Positions 1-8,541 of a stretch of DNA of 64,000 bases are shown in pieces. This stretch comes from Sphingobacterium kitahiroshimense (GTDB lineage: Bacteria; Bacteroidota; Bacteroidia; Sphingobacteriales; Sphingobacteriaceae). The stretch lies in contig NZ_JAOQNK010000001.1 of NCBI RefSeq assembly GCF_025961315.1, positions 4,774,001 through 4,838,000 of the forward strand, read 5' to 3'. Below the pieces are notes generated by a model, which had not been told where the DNA came from, searched no databases, and saw only the letters and a program-made list of their open reading frames with translations. How positions within the stretch are numbered: the stretch's first letter is position 1; every line of letters begins with the position of its first letter. A program made the translations under genes and the position numbers.

Positions 1-1
1 A

Positions 2-121
2 GTACTTGAAGGAATTAATAACCTAGATATAGGACTTGGATTTGAAAGTGGCTTATCTGTTGTGATCTTAGCTATTATCTTGGATAGGATAACGCAGGGT
101 TTTGTACAGAATAAAAAATAA
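2..121 (+). CDS. Glycine betaine/proline ABC transporter permease, C-terminal end (partial)
   Basis: The first 120 bases read as one open frame ending in TAA at 119-121, giving about 39 residues that finish with the GLGFESGLSVVILAIILDR motif followed by a short charged tail. This is the characteristic end of ProW/OpuAB-type membrane permeases of betaine/proline importers, where a last hydrophobic helix is followed by DRITQ. The rest of the gene lies before the window. The stop is one base before the ATG of the substrate-binding lipoprotein, so the two are co-transcribed and belong to one osmoprotectant importer. Identification rests on this short tail plus the neighbour. Confidence 0.8.
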   Translation, partial: VLEGINNLDIGLGFESGLSVVILAIILDRITQGFVQNKK

Positions 122-122
122 T

Positions 123-962
123 ATGAAGAACATTAAAATAGCTTTAATCTGTTGCGTTATCGTATTTCTTAGCGCTTGTCAACCAGATGGTAATAAAAAA
201 TATATCAATGTAGGTATGGTCGATGGTTGGGCCGAAGGGGTCGCTATGACCTATGTTGCTAAAGCAGTTTTGGAGGAGTTGGATTATCATCTAGTCATCC
301 AACGTGCTACACCAGATATGATCTTAGCTTCTATGAATAATGGTGATACAGACCTCTATATGGATGTTTGGCTTCCTTTAACTCATGGGTCTAAAATTGC
401 GAAATTTCCCAATCTTGTTGATATCGGTACGAGTTATGCGCACGCGAAAAATGGTTTAGTTGTACCCGATTATGTTCCAATTAATTCTATTGAAGAGTTA
501 AAAGTGCACGAAGATCAATTTAAGCATCAGATTATGGGGATTGAAAAAGGAGCTGGTATAACAGCTGCGGTAGATCAAACGATAAAAGACTATGATTTAA
601 ATTATCGTCAGATAAATTCATCTACAGTGGCGATGATTACTGAATTGCAAAATGCGATTAAGGAAAAACGCTGGATCGTTGTCGCAGCTTGGCAACCACA
701 CTGGATGTTTGGTAAGATGAAATTAAAATTTCTGGAAGATCCTCGAGAATCTTTAGGAACTGCAGAGCAGATCAAGATTTTTACTCGAAAGGAATTTTCT
801 GCTGACAAACCCGAATTAACACGCTTCTTTTCTCAGATTCATTTTGATGTAACCACCATGTCTAACTTGCTGATGAAAATGCAGGAAAGTAAGGATAAAG
901 AAGCTACAGCGAAACAATGGGTAGCAGATAATAGATCTTTAGTAGCTTCATGGTTGAAATAA
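123..962 (+). CDS. Glycine betaine ABC transporter substrate-binding lipoprotein
   Basis: This protein (279 aa from the ATG at 123) would capture glycine betaine or a related quaternary amine at the cell surface and deliver it to the permease encoded just upstream. The N-terminus is a lipoprotein signal (hydrophobic stretch ending in LSAC), so the mature protein is lipid-anchored. Family hallmarks of OpuAC/ProX proteins are visible: an opening of the form INVGMVDGWAEGVAMTY, a DLYMDVWLP segment, and the later GIEKGAGITAAV and WQPHWMFGKM segments that supply aromatic residues for the ligand cage. A TTG seven codons upstream is in frame, but the ATG directly after the permease stop leaves a clean signal peptide. 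Exact ligand (betaine, proline betaine, choline) cannot be decided. Confidence 0.88.
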   Translation: MKNIKIALICCVIVFLSACQPDGNKKYINVGMVDGWAEGVAMTYVAKAVLEELDYHLVIQRATPDMILASMNNGDTDLYMDVWLPLTHGSKIAKFPNLVDIGTSYAHAKNGLVVPDYVPINSIEELKVHEDQFKHQIMGIEKGAGITAAVDQTIKDYDLNYRQINSSTVAMITELQNAIKEKRWIVVAAWQPHWMFGKMKLKFLEDPRESLGTAEQIKIFTRKEFSADKPELTRFFSQIHFDVTTMSNLLMKMQESKDKEATAKQWVADNRSLVASWLK

Positions 963-1020
963 TTGGTTTTGTTTAATTTTCTGGATGCAGTTACAGCATC
1001 TGTTGTGACCAATAAAAAAA

Positions 1021-1053
1021 GGAAGAATCTATTTATAGATTCTTCCTTTTTTT
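1021..1053. terminator. Bidirectional intrinsic terminator
   Basis: A perfect 11-bp stem (1021-1031 with 1036-1046) closes a 4-base TTTA loop. It is preceded by a run of A and followed by seven T, so it can end transcription from the betaine operon on the plus strand and from the converging TonB receptor gene on the minus strand. Confidence 0.88.
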
Positions 1054-1056
1054 ATT

Positions 1057-3468
1057 TTAAAAGTGGTAAGCAATACTACCTAAGATATTTCTCGGCATTT
1101 GCGGATTAACTGTTGTCCAACCTTTAAAGTAAGTTTGGTTAGTCAGATTATTTGCCTTAACAGCAAACTCCATATGTTTGTAACTATAAGAAAGACTACC
1201 ATTAAGTAAAGTATACGAAGGAAGTACAAAAGTTCCTGTCGGGATACTATTTGTAATGATATTTTCACTAGCATGATTGATTCCAAGACCAATACCTACA
1301 CCTTTTAACGTTCCTTGTTGCAAAGTGTAATTTGCCCAGATATTGGCCAGATGTTTTGGTCCAGCTTCGGTTGGGCGAAGGTTGTTCACATTAGCGGCCG
1401 CTTTTGTTGTTTTACTATCGTTGAAGCTATAGCTTAAGATCATATTTAATCCTTGAATAGGGGCTGCTGTTAAGTCGAAATCAAGACCACGGCTTAGGCG
1501 TGTACCATCCTGTACACTGATATTGTAGCTTTTACCATCAATTTCTATTGTTTCAGGACGGATCATATTGTCTACACTGATATCGTAGTAACTAGCCGTA
1601 AGGCCTAGTTTGTCTTCAAGTAGGTTGAATTTTACTCCTGCTTCCCACTGTGATGCTTGTTGCGGTTTGAAATCGCCGGATACACTGGGGTGAGGCTGTA
1701 CTACTGGTGAAACATTTTTAAAGCCATTCTGATAGTTAGCAAAGAATGAAACTTGATCTTTTATGGCTTCATACACGAGACCTACGCGCGGTGAGAAGGC
1801 TGTTTGGTTGAATTTTCCAGTAGTGGTATCTTTATCAATGTTGTACGTTCCTTTATTATTAAAGTAATCCATGCGCAGGGCAAGGTTTAAATGTAATTGT
1901 GAAGTTACATCTAAGACATTGGAAACATATGCTCCAAATACCTGTGTACGGCTACGGTTGTTGGTCTGTGCACCGTTGGAAGCAGCAATTGCCGCATCGA
2001 TGAAAGCTGCGTTAAATTTATAGTAATCTGGATCATCGTATGACGTATTGATTTGATCTGTCTGTACATAAGGAGAGTTGTGCGTTTCCGATTTTTGGGA
2101 AAGGAGATCCAGTCCTATAAGTAGTCTATTGCGCATACCACCGATGTGGAAATCTCCAATAAAATTCTGTTGTGCATTGATGCTATTGGCTACATAATTT
2201 TGCAGTGCTGCATATCGGTTGATCAATGTGTCATTTGCATTTTGCAAGTACATGATATATTGGAAGTAACCATCAGATTTACGTCTATTATAACTAACAG
2301 TTGTATTGGATGTCCATTGCTCGTTGATGCGGTAATTTACATTTCCACGTAAGTTGGTACTTGGGTTTTTAAAAGTAACATCATTGTTGGTATACGACTT
2401 GTTAAAGTCAAATTGCAATTCATCGGGCGTTCTTGCAAACAATTGACGGGAACGATTGAGAAATACCATCATTGGATTGGTCGCTTTGCTCTGATAAATT
2501 TCAGCATCCAATTGAATGTCTAATTTGTCATTCGGTCTGTATAGTAATGAAGGAGCAACAAAAATTGATTTGTTAAATCCTGCATCCTGAAATGTTCCTG
2601 TATGTGAATATGCTGTGTTGATACGGCCTAAAAGTTTTTTATTAGCTGTTAGGGGTCCGTAGACATCAGCTGTTACACGGTGCTGTGCATAACTGCCAAA
2701 GATATAATTGATCCGTCCACCTATGGTATCAAGCGGTTTTTTAGTGACATTATTTATCAATCCACCAAAACCAACAGCAGCGCCACCATATAAGGAGCCA
2801 GAAGGTCCTTTGATAACCTCGATGGTTTCTAAGTTGGCCGGATCTGGACTTGTGCTAGCAATACTCACGACGCCATTGACCATCGCGGCTTGTGTGGTGA
2901 ATCCTCGTAATGTGTAATAAGAGACTCCATCTCCAGGACGTCCAGTGGATGACCATAATTTGTCTATACCAGAAACGTTTGCCAATGCGTCATCATAATT
3001 TGTATTTATCTGGCTTTTAAGTAACTCTTTGGTAACGACAGCATAAGATTGAGAGTTTTCCATATTACGAAGTGGCATTTTGGAAACGTATAAACTTTGT
3101 TTTCGAGTATACTTATTCTTGCTTGCTCCGTTTATTACAATTTCGTCTAAAGTGGACTGATCTTCGGTGAGATAGATATTGGAAATGATATTTCTTTTTT
3201 CTTCTAGCTGGATGTCGCGGATTTGAGATTGGACTCCTATAGCTGAGATGTGGATTTGTGCAGGACCTGGTTTCAAGGATTTGAGGAGATAAGAACCATT
3301 GGCTTTCGTTGAAACACTGATGTCCTGAGGAAGCAGTTTGACCGTGATACCTTCTACAGGCTTTCCATCGGCGGAGAATATTTTCCCATATATTTCCGTT
3401 TTTTGTTGTGCTTGAGCTTGGAGAGAGCATGGAAGCAACAACATAAGGTAGATGATAAATTTATTCAT
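1057..3468 (-). CDS. TonB-dependent siderophore-type outer membrane receptor
   Basis: An 803-residue outer-membrane gated channel, probably importing a ferric siderophore using energy from TonB/ExbBD. A signal peptide (about residues 1-20, ending AQAQ) is followed by a carboxypeptidase-regulatory-like domain (about 22-110, GKIFSADGKPVEGITVKLLP), then a plug domain (about 130-245) with the IEVIKGPSGSLYGG motif typical of FhuA/FecA-like receptors, and then a 22-strand barrel ending in a terminal aromatic (AYHF). The gene stands alone, has its own near-consensus promoter and ends at a shared terminator. No sigma or regulator gene is adjacent. Substrate is inferred only from family; ferric siderophore is most likely. 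Confidence 0.9.
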   Translation of the reverse strand: MNKFIIYLMLLLPCSLQAQAQQKTEIYGKIFSADGKPVEGITVKLLPQDISVSTKANGSYLLKSLKPGPAQIHISAIGVQSQIRDIQLEEKRNIISNIYLTEDQSTLDEIVINGASKNKYTRKQSLYVSKMPLRNMENSQSYAVVTKELLKSQINTNYDDALANVSGIDKLWSSTGRPGDGVSYYTLRGFTTQAAMVNGVVSIASTSPDPANLETIEVIKGPSGSLYGGAAVGFGGLINNVTKKPLDTIGGRINYIFGSYAQHRVTADVYGPLTANKKLLGRINTAYSHTGTFQDAGFNKSIFVAPSLLYRPNDKLDIQLDAEIYQSKATNPMMVFLNRSRQLFARTPDELQFDFNKSYTNNDVTFKNPSTNLRGNVNYRINEQWTSNTTVSYNRRKSDGYFQYIMYLQNANDTLINRYAALQNYVANSINAQQNFIGDFHIGGMRNRLLIGLDLLSQKSETHNSPYVQTDQINTSYDDPDYYKFNAAFIDAAIAASNGAQTNNRSRTQVFGAYVSNVLDVTSQLHLNLALRMDYFNNKGTYNIDKDTTTGKFNQTAFSPRVGLVYEAIKDQVSFFANYQNGFKNVSPVVQPHPSVSGDFKPQQASQWEAGVKFNLLEDKLGLTASYYDISVDNMIRPETIEIDGKSYNISVQDGTRLSRGLDFDLTAAPIQGLNMILSYSFNDSKTTKAAANVNNLRPTEAGPKHLANIWANYTLQQGTLKGVGIGLGINHASENIITNSIPTGTFVLPSYTLLNGSLSYSYKHMEFAVKANNLTNQTYFKGWTTVNPQMPRNILGSIAYHF

Positions 3469-3507
3469 AGTGTTTATTGATTTTATTTAGATTAATTATA
3501 AACAGTG

Positions 3508-3538
3508 CAAATATATTATTCATGTTACACTTTTCAAA
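3508..3538 (-). promoter_or_regulatory. Bacteroidota-type promoter for the TonB receptor gene
   Basis: Read on the minus strand, TTTG (3538-3535) is followed after exactly 19 bases by TATATTTG (3515-3508). This matches the Bacteroidota housekeeping promoter TTTG-N19-TAnnTTTG. It lies about 40 bases upstream of the receptor start at 3468. Confidence 0.75.
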
Positions 3539-3800
3539 ACTATATTTTCAATCCTTTAAAAAGAAGTTTGATGTTGATTTTGAACAGTATCTGTGTCGCT
3601 TCGGGGATAAATGCTCCTATATTAGTAAGAGATTATTTTACTATTCTTGAACAATTTCCGATAAACTAATTATTCTATTTTTGTGGTTTATCTCCTTGGA
3701 AAAGGGGTTAATATTCCAGAAAATAAAAAATAGGATGTTATAGACTAACCTAAAAAAGATATTGGGTTGTACTGCAATTTAGAATTATATTTGATGGCGC

Positions 3801-3890
3801 TTTAACTAAAAAATAGAATTTACCAATGGTCCATCGCTATCGTGCTATTTTAATTTGGGGACAGAAATCAGACTCTATTTTTTAGTTAAA
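3801..3890. repeat. 90-bp element bounded by perfect 17-bp inverted repeats
   Basis: TTTAACTAAAAAATAGA (3801-3817) and its exact reverse complement (3874-3890) enclose 56 bases. No coding frame or T-tract is associated with it, and no target-site duplication is evident. It lies in the 450-base non-coding stretch 3469-3918, which otherwise holds only the receptor promoter. It may be a miniature inverted-repeat element or a long RNA hairpin; no second copy was seen in this window. Confidence 0.55.
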
Positions 3891-3918
3891 TACGGCATGA
3901 GAAGAATTGAAATGTCAA

Positions 3919-4452
3919 TCAGTTATCAATTCGCTTGTAATGAATTTGTGTCAGTCCAGTTTCAAACTGTTTTGTTGAAATAAGTGTTAATTTTTGCTCC
4001 GGTCTTCCATCTTTAAAAAGTCTTACTCCGTCACCTACTAGTATTGGTATAATTGAAATCACAAATTCGTCAATTAAATTTTCTTTTAAAAGTTCATTAA
4101 CAATTTCTGCACCACCATCAATGAAAATATTTTTGCCGGTTTCACTTTTCAATTTTAAAATAAGGTCTTTTAAATCTTCGGTGTAGAACGTGATATTACC
4201 TGCATCTGGTCTAGCAGTTCTGGTTATAATATATGTCTTTTTATCAGCATGATGAAATTCTGGAACATGGGCAATGATCCAGTCATATGTTTTTCTGCCA
4301 AGAACTACTGTATCTACTGATTTTATAAATGAAGCATAACCATAGTCTTCTCCTTCTTTTTCTACTATAGATAAAAAATCAAGGTTATCATTTGGTTTGG
4401 CAATATAACCATCCAAGCTTGTTGCAATATATAAGATTACTTTTCTATCCAT
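3919..4452 (-). CDS. RibD C-terminal/dihydrofolate reductase-like family protein
   Basis: A 177-residue cytoplasmic NADPH-dependent reductase-like protein of the RibD C-terminal superfamily, which contains bacterial dihydrofolate-reductase-like proteins of mostly unknown substrate. The diagnostic opening IATSLDGYIAKPNDNLDFL, the VVLGRKTYDW segment and the nucleotide-binding IFIDGGAEIVNELL segment are all present, and the length matches the family. It is a single gene on the minus strand with no shared operon partner. The family is secure; the specific substrate is unknown. Confidence 0.85.
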   Translation of the reverse strand: MDRKVILYIATSLDGYIAKPNDNLDFLSIVEKEGEDYGYASFIKSVDTVVLGRKTYDWIIAHVPEFHHADKKTYIITRTARPDAGNITFYTEDLKDLILKLKSETGKNIFIDGGAEIVNELLKENLIDEFVISIIPILVGDGVRLFKDGRPEQKLTLISTKQFETGLTQIHYKRIDN

Positions 4453-4632
4453 ATTTATTTTTAGTGATTATTTTTTGTCAGATTATATTCTCATTTATAA
4501 AAGAAACGGATGGTAACTCAAGTTGTAGATGATACTGTATCAGTTTTTATCGGTCACCGGGGACAGCTAGGTGACTTTTAGCTTCGACAGTACCGACCTG
4601 TAAAAGAATATTTATTATTAATTGAGCCTAAT

Positions 4633-5346
4633 TTAATCAAAAAAGACCGTTTTGATCGGATTTTTCTTAACAAAGTTTAACGTTGTAGCATCGGGAAATA
4701 TACGTTCTTCTTCATTTTCAATGCCATTGCAAATCTCATAAGCTATTTCTTCAGGTTCTGACTTATGTGATTTCGTTTCTTCTTTTGTCATTTGCGTATT
4801 GACATACCCCATGTAAGCACCGATAACTTTGATTCCTAAAGCTTCAAGTTCTTCACGGATTGTTTCTGTCAAAATATGAGCTGCAGTTTTGGAGGCACAA
4901 TAGGTACCTAATCTTTTTATAACAGTTAAACTTCCTATTGAAAGAATATTGACGATGCAAGTGTCTTTATTTTTTTGAAGATGTGGGATAAAGTTGTTAA
5001 TCATTTCGATTACACCTATATAGTTCACTTTCATCTCAAATAAAGCAGTTTTTGCAGCTTCTTCTTTTAGAAAAGGAATTTTAAGTTCTATCCCGGCATT
5101 ATTAATCAGTATTTCTGTATCGTTGCAATTTAGGGCTGCCGCTTGTATACTGTCCGTACTTGTTACGTCAAGTTCTAAAAGTTCAACTCTGTTGTCATAA
5201 TTCTGAAACTGATTTTTTAAATTTTGTAATTTTAAGCCTGTTGCATATACTTTCTTAACGTTTCTATTGATGAGTTCTTGTACTAGCGCTGTTCCGAGAC
5301 CTCCATCGGCTCCTGTTACTAAAACTGTTTTATCTTTTAAAATCAT
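4633..5346 (-). CDS. SDR family NAD(P)-dependent oxidoreductase
   Basis: A 237-residue classical short-chain dehydrogenase. The Rossmann cofactor motif TGADGGLGTA lies near residues 11-20, the NNAG motif at about 88-91, and the catalytic Ser, Tyr and Lys appear in the SIGSL...YCASK arrangement. The protein is slightly short for the family (usually about 250), and its end is rich in charged residues. It would catalyse NAD(P)-dependent oxidation or reduction of a small alcohol or ketone in the cytoplasm. The gene is monocistronic as far as can be seen, and the substrate cannot be inferred. Confidence 0.87.
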   Translation of the reverse strand: MILKDKTVLVTGADGGLGTALVQELINRNVKKVYATGLKLQNLKNQFQNYDNRVELLELDVTSTDSIQAAALNCNDTEILINNAGIELKIPFLKEEAAKTALFEMKVNYIGVIEMINNFIPHLQKNKDTCIVNILSIGSLTVIKRLGTYCASKTAAHILTETIREELEALGIKVIGAYMGYVNTQMTKEETKSHKSEPEEIAYEICNGIENEEERIFPDATTLNFVKKNPIKTVFFD

Positions 5347-5770
5347 TGTTCTACTCTATTGGTTCTATTATTCTGAATGCTTAAAATGAGCTTAAATTAC
5401 CTAATTTTCTTTCATATCAACAAGCTTTTTTTATTGATATTATTATCTGTAGAGAAAGATTCTGATCATCGTGCACTATGGGATAGGACTGTAGATGGAT
5501 ACTGGAAATACTGTAAGTTAATAATTTTCTGAAAGCGAACGAATAGTTATAAGTTAATTGATAGCGTGATCATAAAATTATCATTAGGTGGCTTATAAGC
5601 CACAATTTCCAGGGTTTAATTTGTATAGGAACATGCTTTATTTAATTTTGTGACTTTATCGCTTTACATGATACCTTTGTACAAGATAAACTTTATTGTT
5701 CTTGATGACGGAAATTTGTATTATTGGATCTTCAGTTAGCTTTTTGTAAAATTTTAAATATAAATTATAG
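5347..5770. other. Non-coding stretch with a perfect 16-bp palindrome
   Basis: No plausible gene is seen in these 424 bases. The main feature is GTGGCTTATAAGCCAC at 5588-5603, a perfect palindrome about 170 bases before the small lipoprotein gene. It could be an operator for a dimeric regulator or a short hairpin; there is no T-tract to make it a terminator. A weaker ATATCAA/TTGATAT pair surrounds a T-run near 5415-5445. Confidence 0.45.
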
Positions 5771-6193
5771 ATGAAAAAAATAGTAGCCATTATTTTCCTT
5801 TTTGTTACTGTGTTTGTTGTGTCCTGTTCAAAGGAAGATAACAATATGGGAGAGTCTAATAGTGTAACTGGGCGCTGGGTTCTCCAAGAGATGATCGAAT
5901 TAAATACGATGAAGGAAGTTCCTTATACAGATGGTATTGAATATACATTTAAAGCAGACGAAACGTTTACAGGTATTAGTGTCGATATTGATTTTGATGG
6001 TAGTGATGTTGTTACTAAAAAGATTGCGATTTCTGGTACATATGTGCTTTCTGATAATGGTCAGAAAATAACAATAAGACAGAATGGAGGACAGACATTG
6101 GTATTTGATATTTATGATCTTACCTCAAAAAAGATGATACTGAGGGGTAAATTTCAAAACTTTCAGGTTGAGTCTACGTTTAGTAAAAAATAA
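5771..6193 (+). CDS. Lipocalin-like domain lipoprotein
   Basis: A 140-residue predicted lipoprotein: the signal ends in VVSC at about residue 19. The mature part opens with a VTGRWVLQEM segment and continues as alternating beta strands (YTFKADETFTG, ISGTYVLSDNGQKI), as in the small lipocalin-like lipoproteins common in Bacteroidota. Such proteins are anchored in the outer membrane or periplasm and are of unknown ligand. It is a single gene with a strong terminator downstream. Family membership is inferred from the strand pattern and the G-x-W motif. Confidence 0.7.
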   Translation: MKKIVAIIFLFVTVFVVSCSKEDNNMGESNSVTGRWVLQEMIELNTMKEVPYTDGIEYTFKADETFTGISVDIDFDGSDVVTKKIAISGTYVLSDNGQKITIRQNGGQTLVFDIYDLTSKKMILRGKFQNFQVESTFSKK

Positions 6194-6212
6194 TTATTCG
6201 AATTTTCTTCAT

Positions 6213-6260
6213 CCAACGCATCCTCCCTTACTATAAGGAGGGTGTGTTGGATTTTATTAT
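6213..6260 (+). terminator. Intrinsic terminator after the lipocalin-like gene
   Basis: A long hairpin (6213-6250) pairs CCAACGCATCCTCC with GGAGGGTGTGTTGG through Watson-Crick and G-U pairs, with a CTAT-centred loop. It is followed by an AT-rich ATTTTATTAT tail. It separates the lipoprotein gene from the nickel region. Confidence 0.7.
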
Positions 6261-6396
6261 TAAATATTGATCTAGTTACTTCCGTTGACTTTACGAATAG
6301 CTGTAACTTATGGGTTGTTAATAACTACATAAAATAGCTAGGGATCTGTAATTGCATAATGGAGAAATAAGAAATTACCCTATTTCGTGAAATAAA

Positions 6397-6443
6397 ATTC
6401 AAGATTTGTGCTATTTTACTAGTGCTTTTTTACAGTAAATTTG
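6397..6443 (+). promoter_or_regulatory. Promoter and shared 20-bp box upstream of small secreted protein A
   Basis: ATTCAAGATTTGTGCTATTT at 6397-6416 recurs exactly at 14446-14465, before the second small secreted gene. A Bacteroidota -7 element TAAATTTG lies at 6436-6443, starting 39 bases after the start of the box; at the second site the distance is 38. No TTTG sits at the expected -33 position, so the box overlies where an activator or repressor would act. A metal-responsive operator is inferred from the downstream genes, not shown by the sequence. Confidence 0.6.
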
Positions 6444-6480
6444 TTGGGTTAAAAACAATAAGTTTTTAAATTCGCTATTT

Positions 6481-6870
6481 ATGATGTTGAGACTGGTTAT
6501 TTTTGTACTGTCAATCTGGTTTTTTCCTTTTCAATCATTAGGATCAACCTCACTTGCTACAGTACGGAATCGTGCTAATTCATCTACATTTCAAAGAAGA
6601 TTTGATCCTGCTGATCAGCTTGTCGAAAACGGCGATTCCCATTTGTCGGATAAAAGAAATTCACTTTTTCAACAGATGTATTTTTGGGATATCGATTTAG
6701 ATCTTGATAAAGATTTCAAATTGGACACATTATTCGCAATTTACGATCTAACGGTTCATTTGTTATATCCTAATCAAACAGCATATCTGGATTCCTATAC
6801 ATCCTATGCTGATCTACCGGTTCAATCTCGTAAATTTCTCCTTTTCGAGCAGATAAAGATACCTCTTTAA
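6481..6870 (+). CDS. Small secreted protein A of the nickel region, unrecognised family
   Basis: A 129-residue protein with an N-terminal signal peptide (about residues 1-21, ending QSLGS) and no recognised domain. It is acidic in the middle (DIDLDLDKDFKLD) and ends in KFLLFEQIKIPL. That ending matches the RYILFKCIKIPI ending of the 133-residue protein at 14506, which also has a signal peptide, a similar length and the same 20-bp upstream box. This copy is the first gene before hypA. The pairing suggests an exported accessory factor for nickel uptake or urease, or a protein sharing its regulation; the function is unknown. Start is the only ATG that leaves a complete signal peptide. Confidence 0.7.
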   Translation: MMLRLVIFVLSIWFFPFQSLGSTSLATVRNRANSSTFQRRFDPADQLVENGDSHLSDKRNSLFQQMYFWDIDLDLDKDFKLDTLFAIYDLTVHLLYPNQTAYLDSYTSYADLPVQSRKFLLFEQIKIPL

Positions 6871-6883
6871 TCTCCCTTCCACT

Positions 6884-6900
6884 CACTTACTTTGTAAGTG
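6884..6900 (+). other. Hairpin between small protein A and hypA
   Basis: CACTTAC (6884-6890) pairs with GTAAGTG (6894-6900) over a TTT loop. Weaker outer pairing of GATACCT (near 6857) with AGGTATATC (near 6910) may extend the structure. No T-tract follows, so it looks like a leader or processing structure rather than a terminator. Confidence 0.4.
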
Positions 6901-6970
6901 GTAGAGTCAGGTATATCCTGTCTGCTACTCACATGAAACAATTCTATATTATCTAAGATTAAACACTATT

Positions 6971-7318
6971 ATGCACGAGCTTAGTATTGTAAAAGATATC
7001 TTCGATACTCTGGAGGGCCATTATGGTGCCAAGGTTGAAGATATTCAAAAGATTCAAGTAACTGCGGGTCTGCTTTCAAATGTGCAGCCTGTCTTAATTC
7101 AAAATGCCTTTGATGCTTTTATTTTAGATAATAATGGCTTTATGGATATGGAACTTGAGGTTGTCGTCAACGAGATCATGGCTTACTGTGAACATTGTCA
7201 AAAAAATTTTCCGGTGCTTTATCATCGTTTTGTATGCACCTGTGGTCAACCTTCGTCCACAATCGTTCAGGGAAATGAATTATATATATCAAAAGTAATT
7301 TTTAAACAAGAAAAATAA
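6971..7318 (+). CDS. hypA: HypA nickel insertion protein
   Basis: A 115-residue metallochaperone that delivers nickel with HypB to hydrogenase or urease. The N-terminal Met-His-Glu forms the known nickel site, and the structural zinc site is C73/C76 with C89/C91 (CEHC and CTC patterns). Length is normal for the family. It heads a block with hypB (6 bases downstream) and ureE. No hydrogenase gene is present in the window, so here HypA most plausibly serves urease, as established in Helicobacter pylori. Confidence 0.94.
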   Translation: MHELSIVKDIFDTLEGHYGAKVEDIQKIQVTAGLLSNVQPVLIQNAFDAFILDNNGFMDMELEVVVNEIMAYCEHCQKNFPVLYHRFVCTCGQPSSTIVQGNELYISKVIFKQEK

Positions 7319-7324
7319 GAAACT

Positions 7325-8053
7325 ATGTCAACTAACACATCTAGTCCAAAAAGTGCTGGAAACCGCGTCGGTTCTGTACAGTGTGATAACACCACATTAC
7401 ATTTATTAAAAGCCAATGATTATGTTGCAAATGCTATCCGTGAACGTTTAAAAGACGTTTGTGTGATCAATGTTTGTTCATCTCCTGGTTCAGGTAAAAC
7501 AACTTTAATGCAAGAAACAGGTAAGCTACTTGCAAATGATCTTAATATTTCTGTATTAGTGGGTGATCCTGAAACGGAGCGCGACGCGATTAGAATGCGT
7601 GATGTAGGTATCAACGCGTTGCAGATTGTAACTGGTGGTATGTGTCATATCGAAGCGCAGATGATTTTGCAAGCACTTGATCATATTGATATTACAGGTA
7701 CAGATCTTTTATTTATTGAGAATGTGGGAAATTTACTATGTCCTTCTGCTTTTGATTTAGGTGAAGATTATCGTGTTACATTATTAGCAACCACTGAGGG
7801 TGATGATAAACCTAAAAAGTATCCGCGTATGTTCTTAACGAGTGAGCTGATGCTAGTTTCAAAATCTGATTTATTGCCGTATGTGCCATTTTCAGTAGAT
7901 GCTGTAACTAAAGATGCCCGTGAAGTAAATCCGAATATTGAAGTGATTACTATCAGTACATTGAAGAATGAGGGTATTGATGAGTGGTGCACCTGGTTGA
8001 AAGAAAAGGTTAAGCAAAAAAAAGAATCAAGACTTCAAGCTGAAGTAAAATAG
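7325..8053 (+). CDS. hypB: HypB nickel-handling GTPase
   Basis: A 242-residue SIMIBI-class GTPase working with HypA in nickel delivery. It shows a Walker A motif (SSPGSGKTTL, about residues 52-61), the GDPETERDA region, the metal-site GGMCHIEA Cys-His pair and the IENVGNLLCP motif with its cysteine, plus a guanine-specificity SKSDL motif. It lacks the histidine-rich N-terminal extension found in some HypB proteins, so a nickel storage role is unlikely. It follows hypA closely and is 5 bases upstream of a ureE-like gene, tying it to urease. Confidence 0.94.
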   Translation: MSTNTSSPKSAGNRVGSVQCDNTTLHLLKANDYVANAIRERLKDVCVINVCSSPGSGKTTLMQETGKLLANDLNISVLVGDPETERDAIRMRDVGINALQIVTGGMCHIEAQMILQALDHIDITGTDLLFIENVGNLLCPSAFDLGEDYRVTLLATTEGDDKPKKYPRMFLTSELMLVSKSDLLPYVPFSVDAVTKDAREVNPNIEVITISTLKNEGIDEWCTWLKEKVKQKKESRLQAEVK

Positions 8054-8058
8054 GAGCT

Positions 8059-8541
8059 ATGCAAGCAGAGTTGGTATATATTGATGCTGTGCTGCCACAG
8101 GGAGCGTTTGCTCGGGATACTGTATCGCTACTTCAGCTGGAATGGTTTGAAGTGAATAAAAAAAGATTGACAAGAGCTACTACTACTGGGCAAACTTTAT
8201 TGATGGAGCTGGAAAAAGGTCGTGAATGGTGCTCTGGAGATGGTCTGTTCCATGAAGGAAAATTGATTGCTACTATTGCGATTAAACCGACATTGACCAT
8301 TTGTTTTAATCCCGTTAATACAGTACAGGCGGCTGACTTTTCTTATTATTTGGGGAATAGGCATTTACCATTGTTTATGGAGACCGATCGCGCGATGTAT
8401 CGTGTTCCTTATGATGGTCGTTTATATGAGCAGCTGCTTGCAAAATTTCAATCTCAGGTACAGTTGGAAGATGGGATATTACTGTCAGAAAATCTAGTAA
8501 AGCGGTTGATAAAAAAATCAAGAAATGAAAATGAGTTATAA
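8059..8541 (+). CDS. ureE: Urease accessory protein UreE, first copy
   Basis: A 160-residue nickel metallochaperone-like protein. The N-terminal domain carries LEWFEVNKKRLTRAT and a GDGLF turn, and the central UreE hallmark GNRHLPLF is present around residues 98-105. There is no histidine-rich tail. The gene overlaps the next lipoprotein gene by 17 bases and sits in the hypAB-importer block, about 10 kb from the second ureE in the structural urease operon. The two copies are clearly divergent. This one may be specialised for taking nickel from HypAB or the importer, an inference from position. Confidence 0.85.
   Translation: MQAELVYIDAVLPQGAFARDTVSLLQLEWFEVNKKRLTRATTTGQTLLMELEKGREWCSGDGLFHEGKLIATIAIKPTLTICFNPVNTVQAADFSYYLGNRHLPLFMETDRAMYRVPYDGRLYEQLLAKFQSQVQLEDGILLSENLVKRLIKKSRNENEL

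Noticed and set aside
102..122. TTG start extending the betaine-binding protein upstream
   Set aside because: It overlaps the permease frame and adds polar residues before the lipoprotein signal; the ATG at 123 fits better.
4553..4575. Terminator after the short-chain dehydrogenase gene
   Set aside because: GTCACC/GGTGAC can pair, but the loop is long and no T-run follows on the minus strand.
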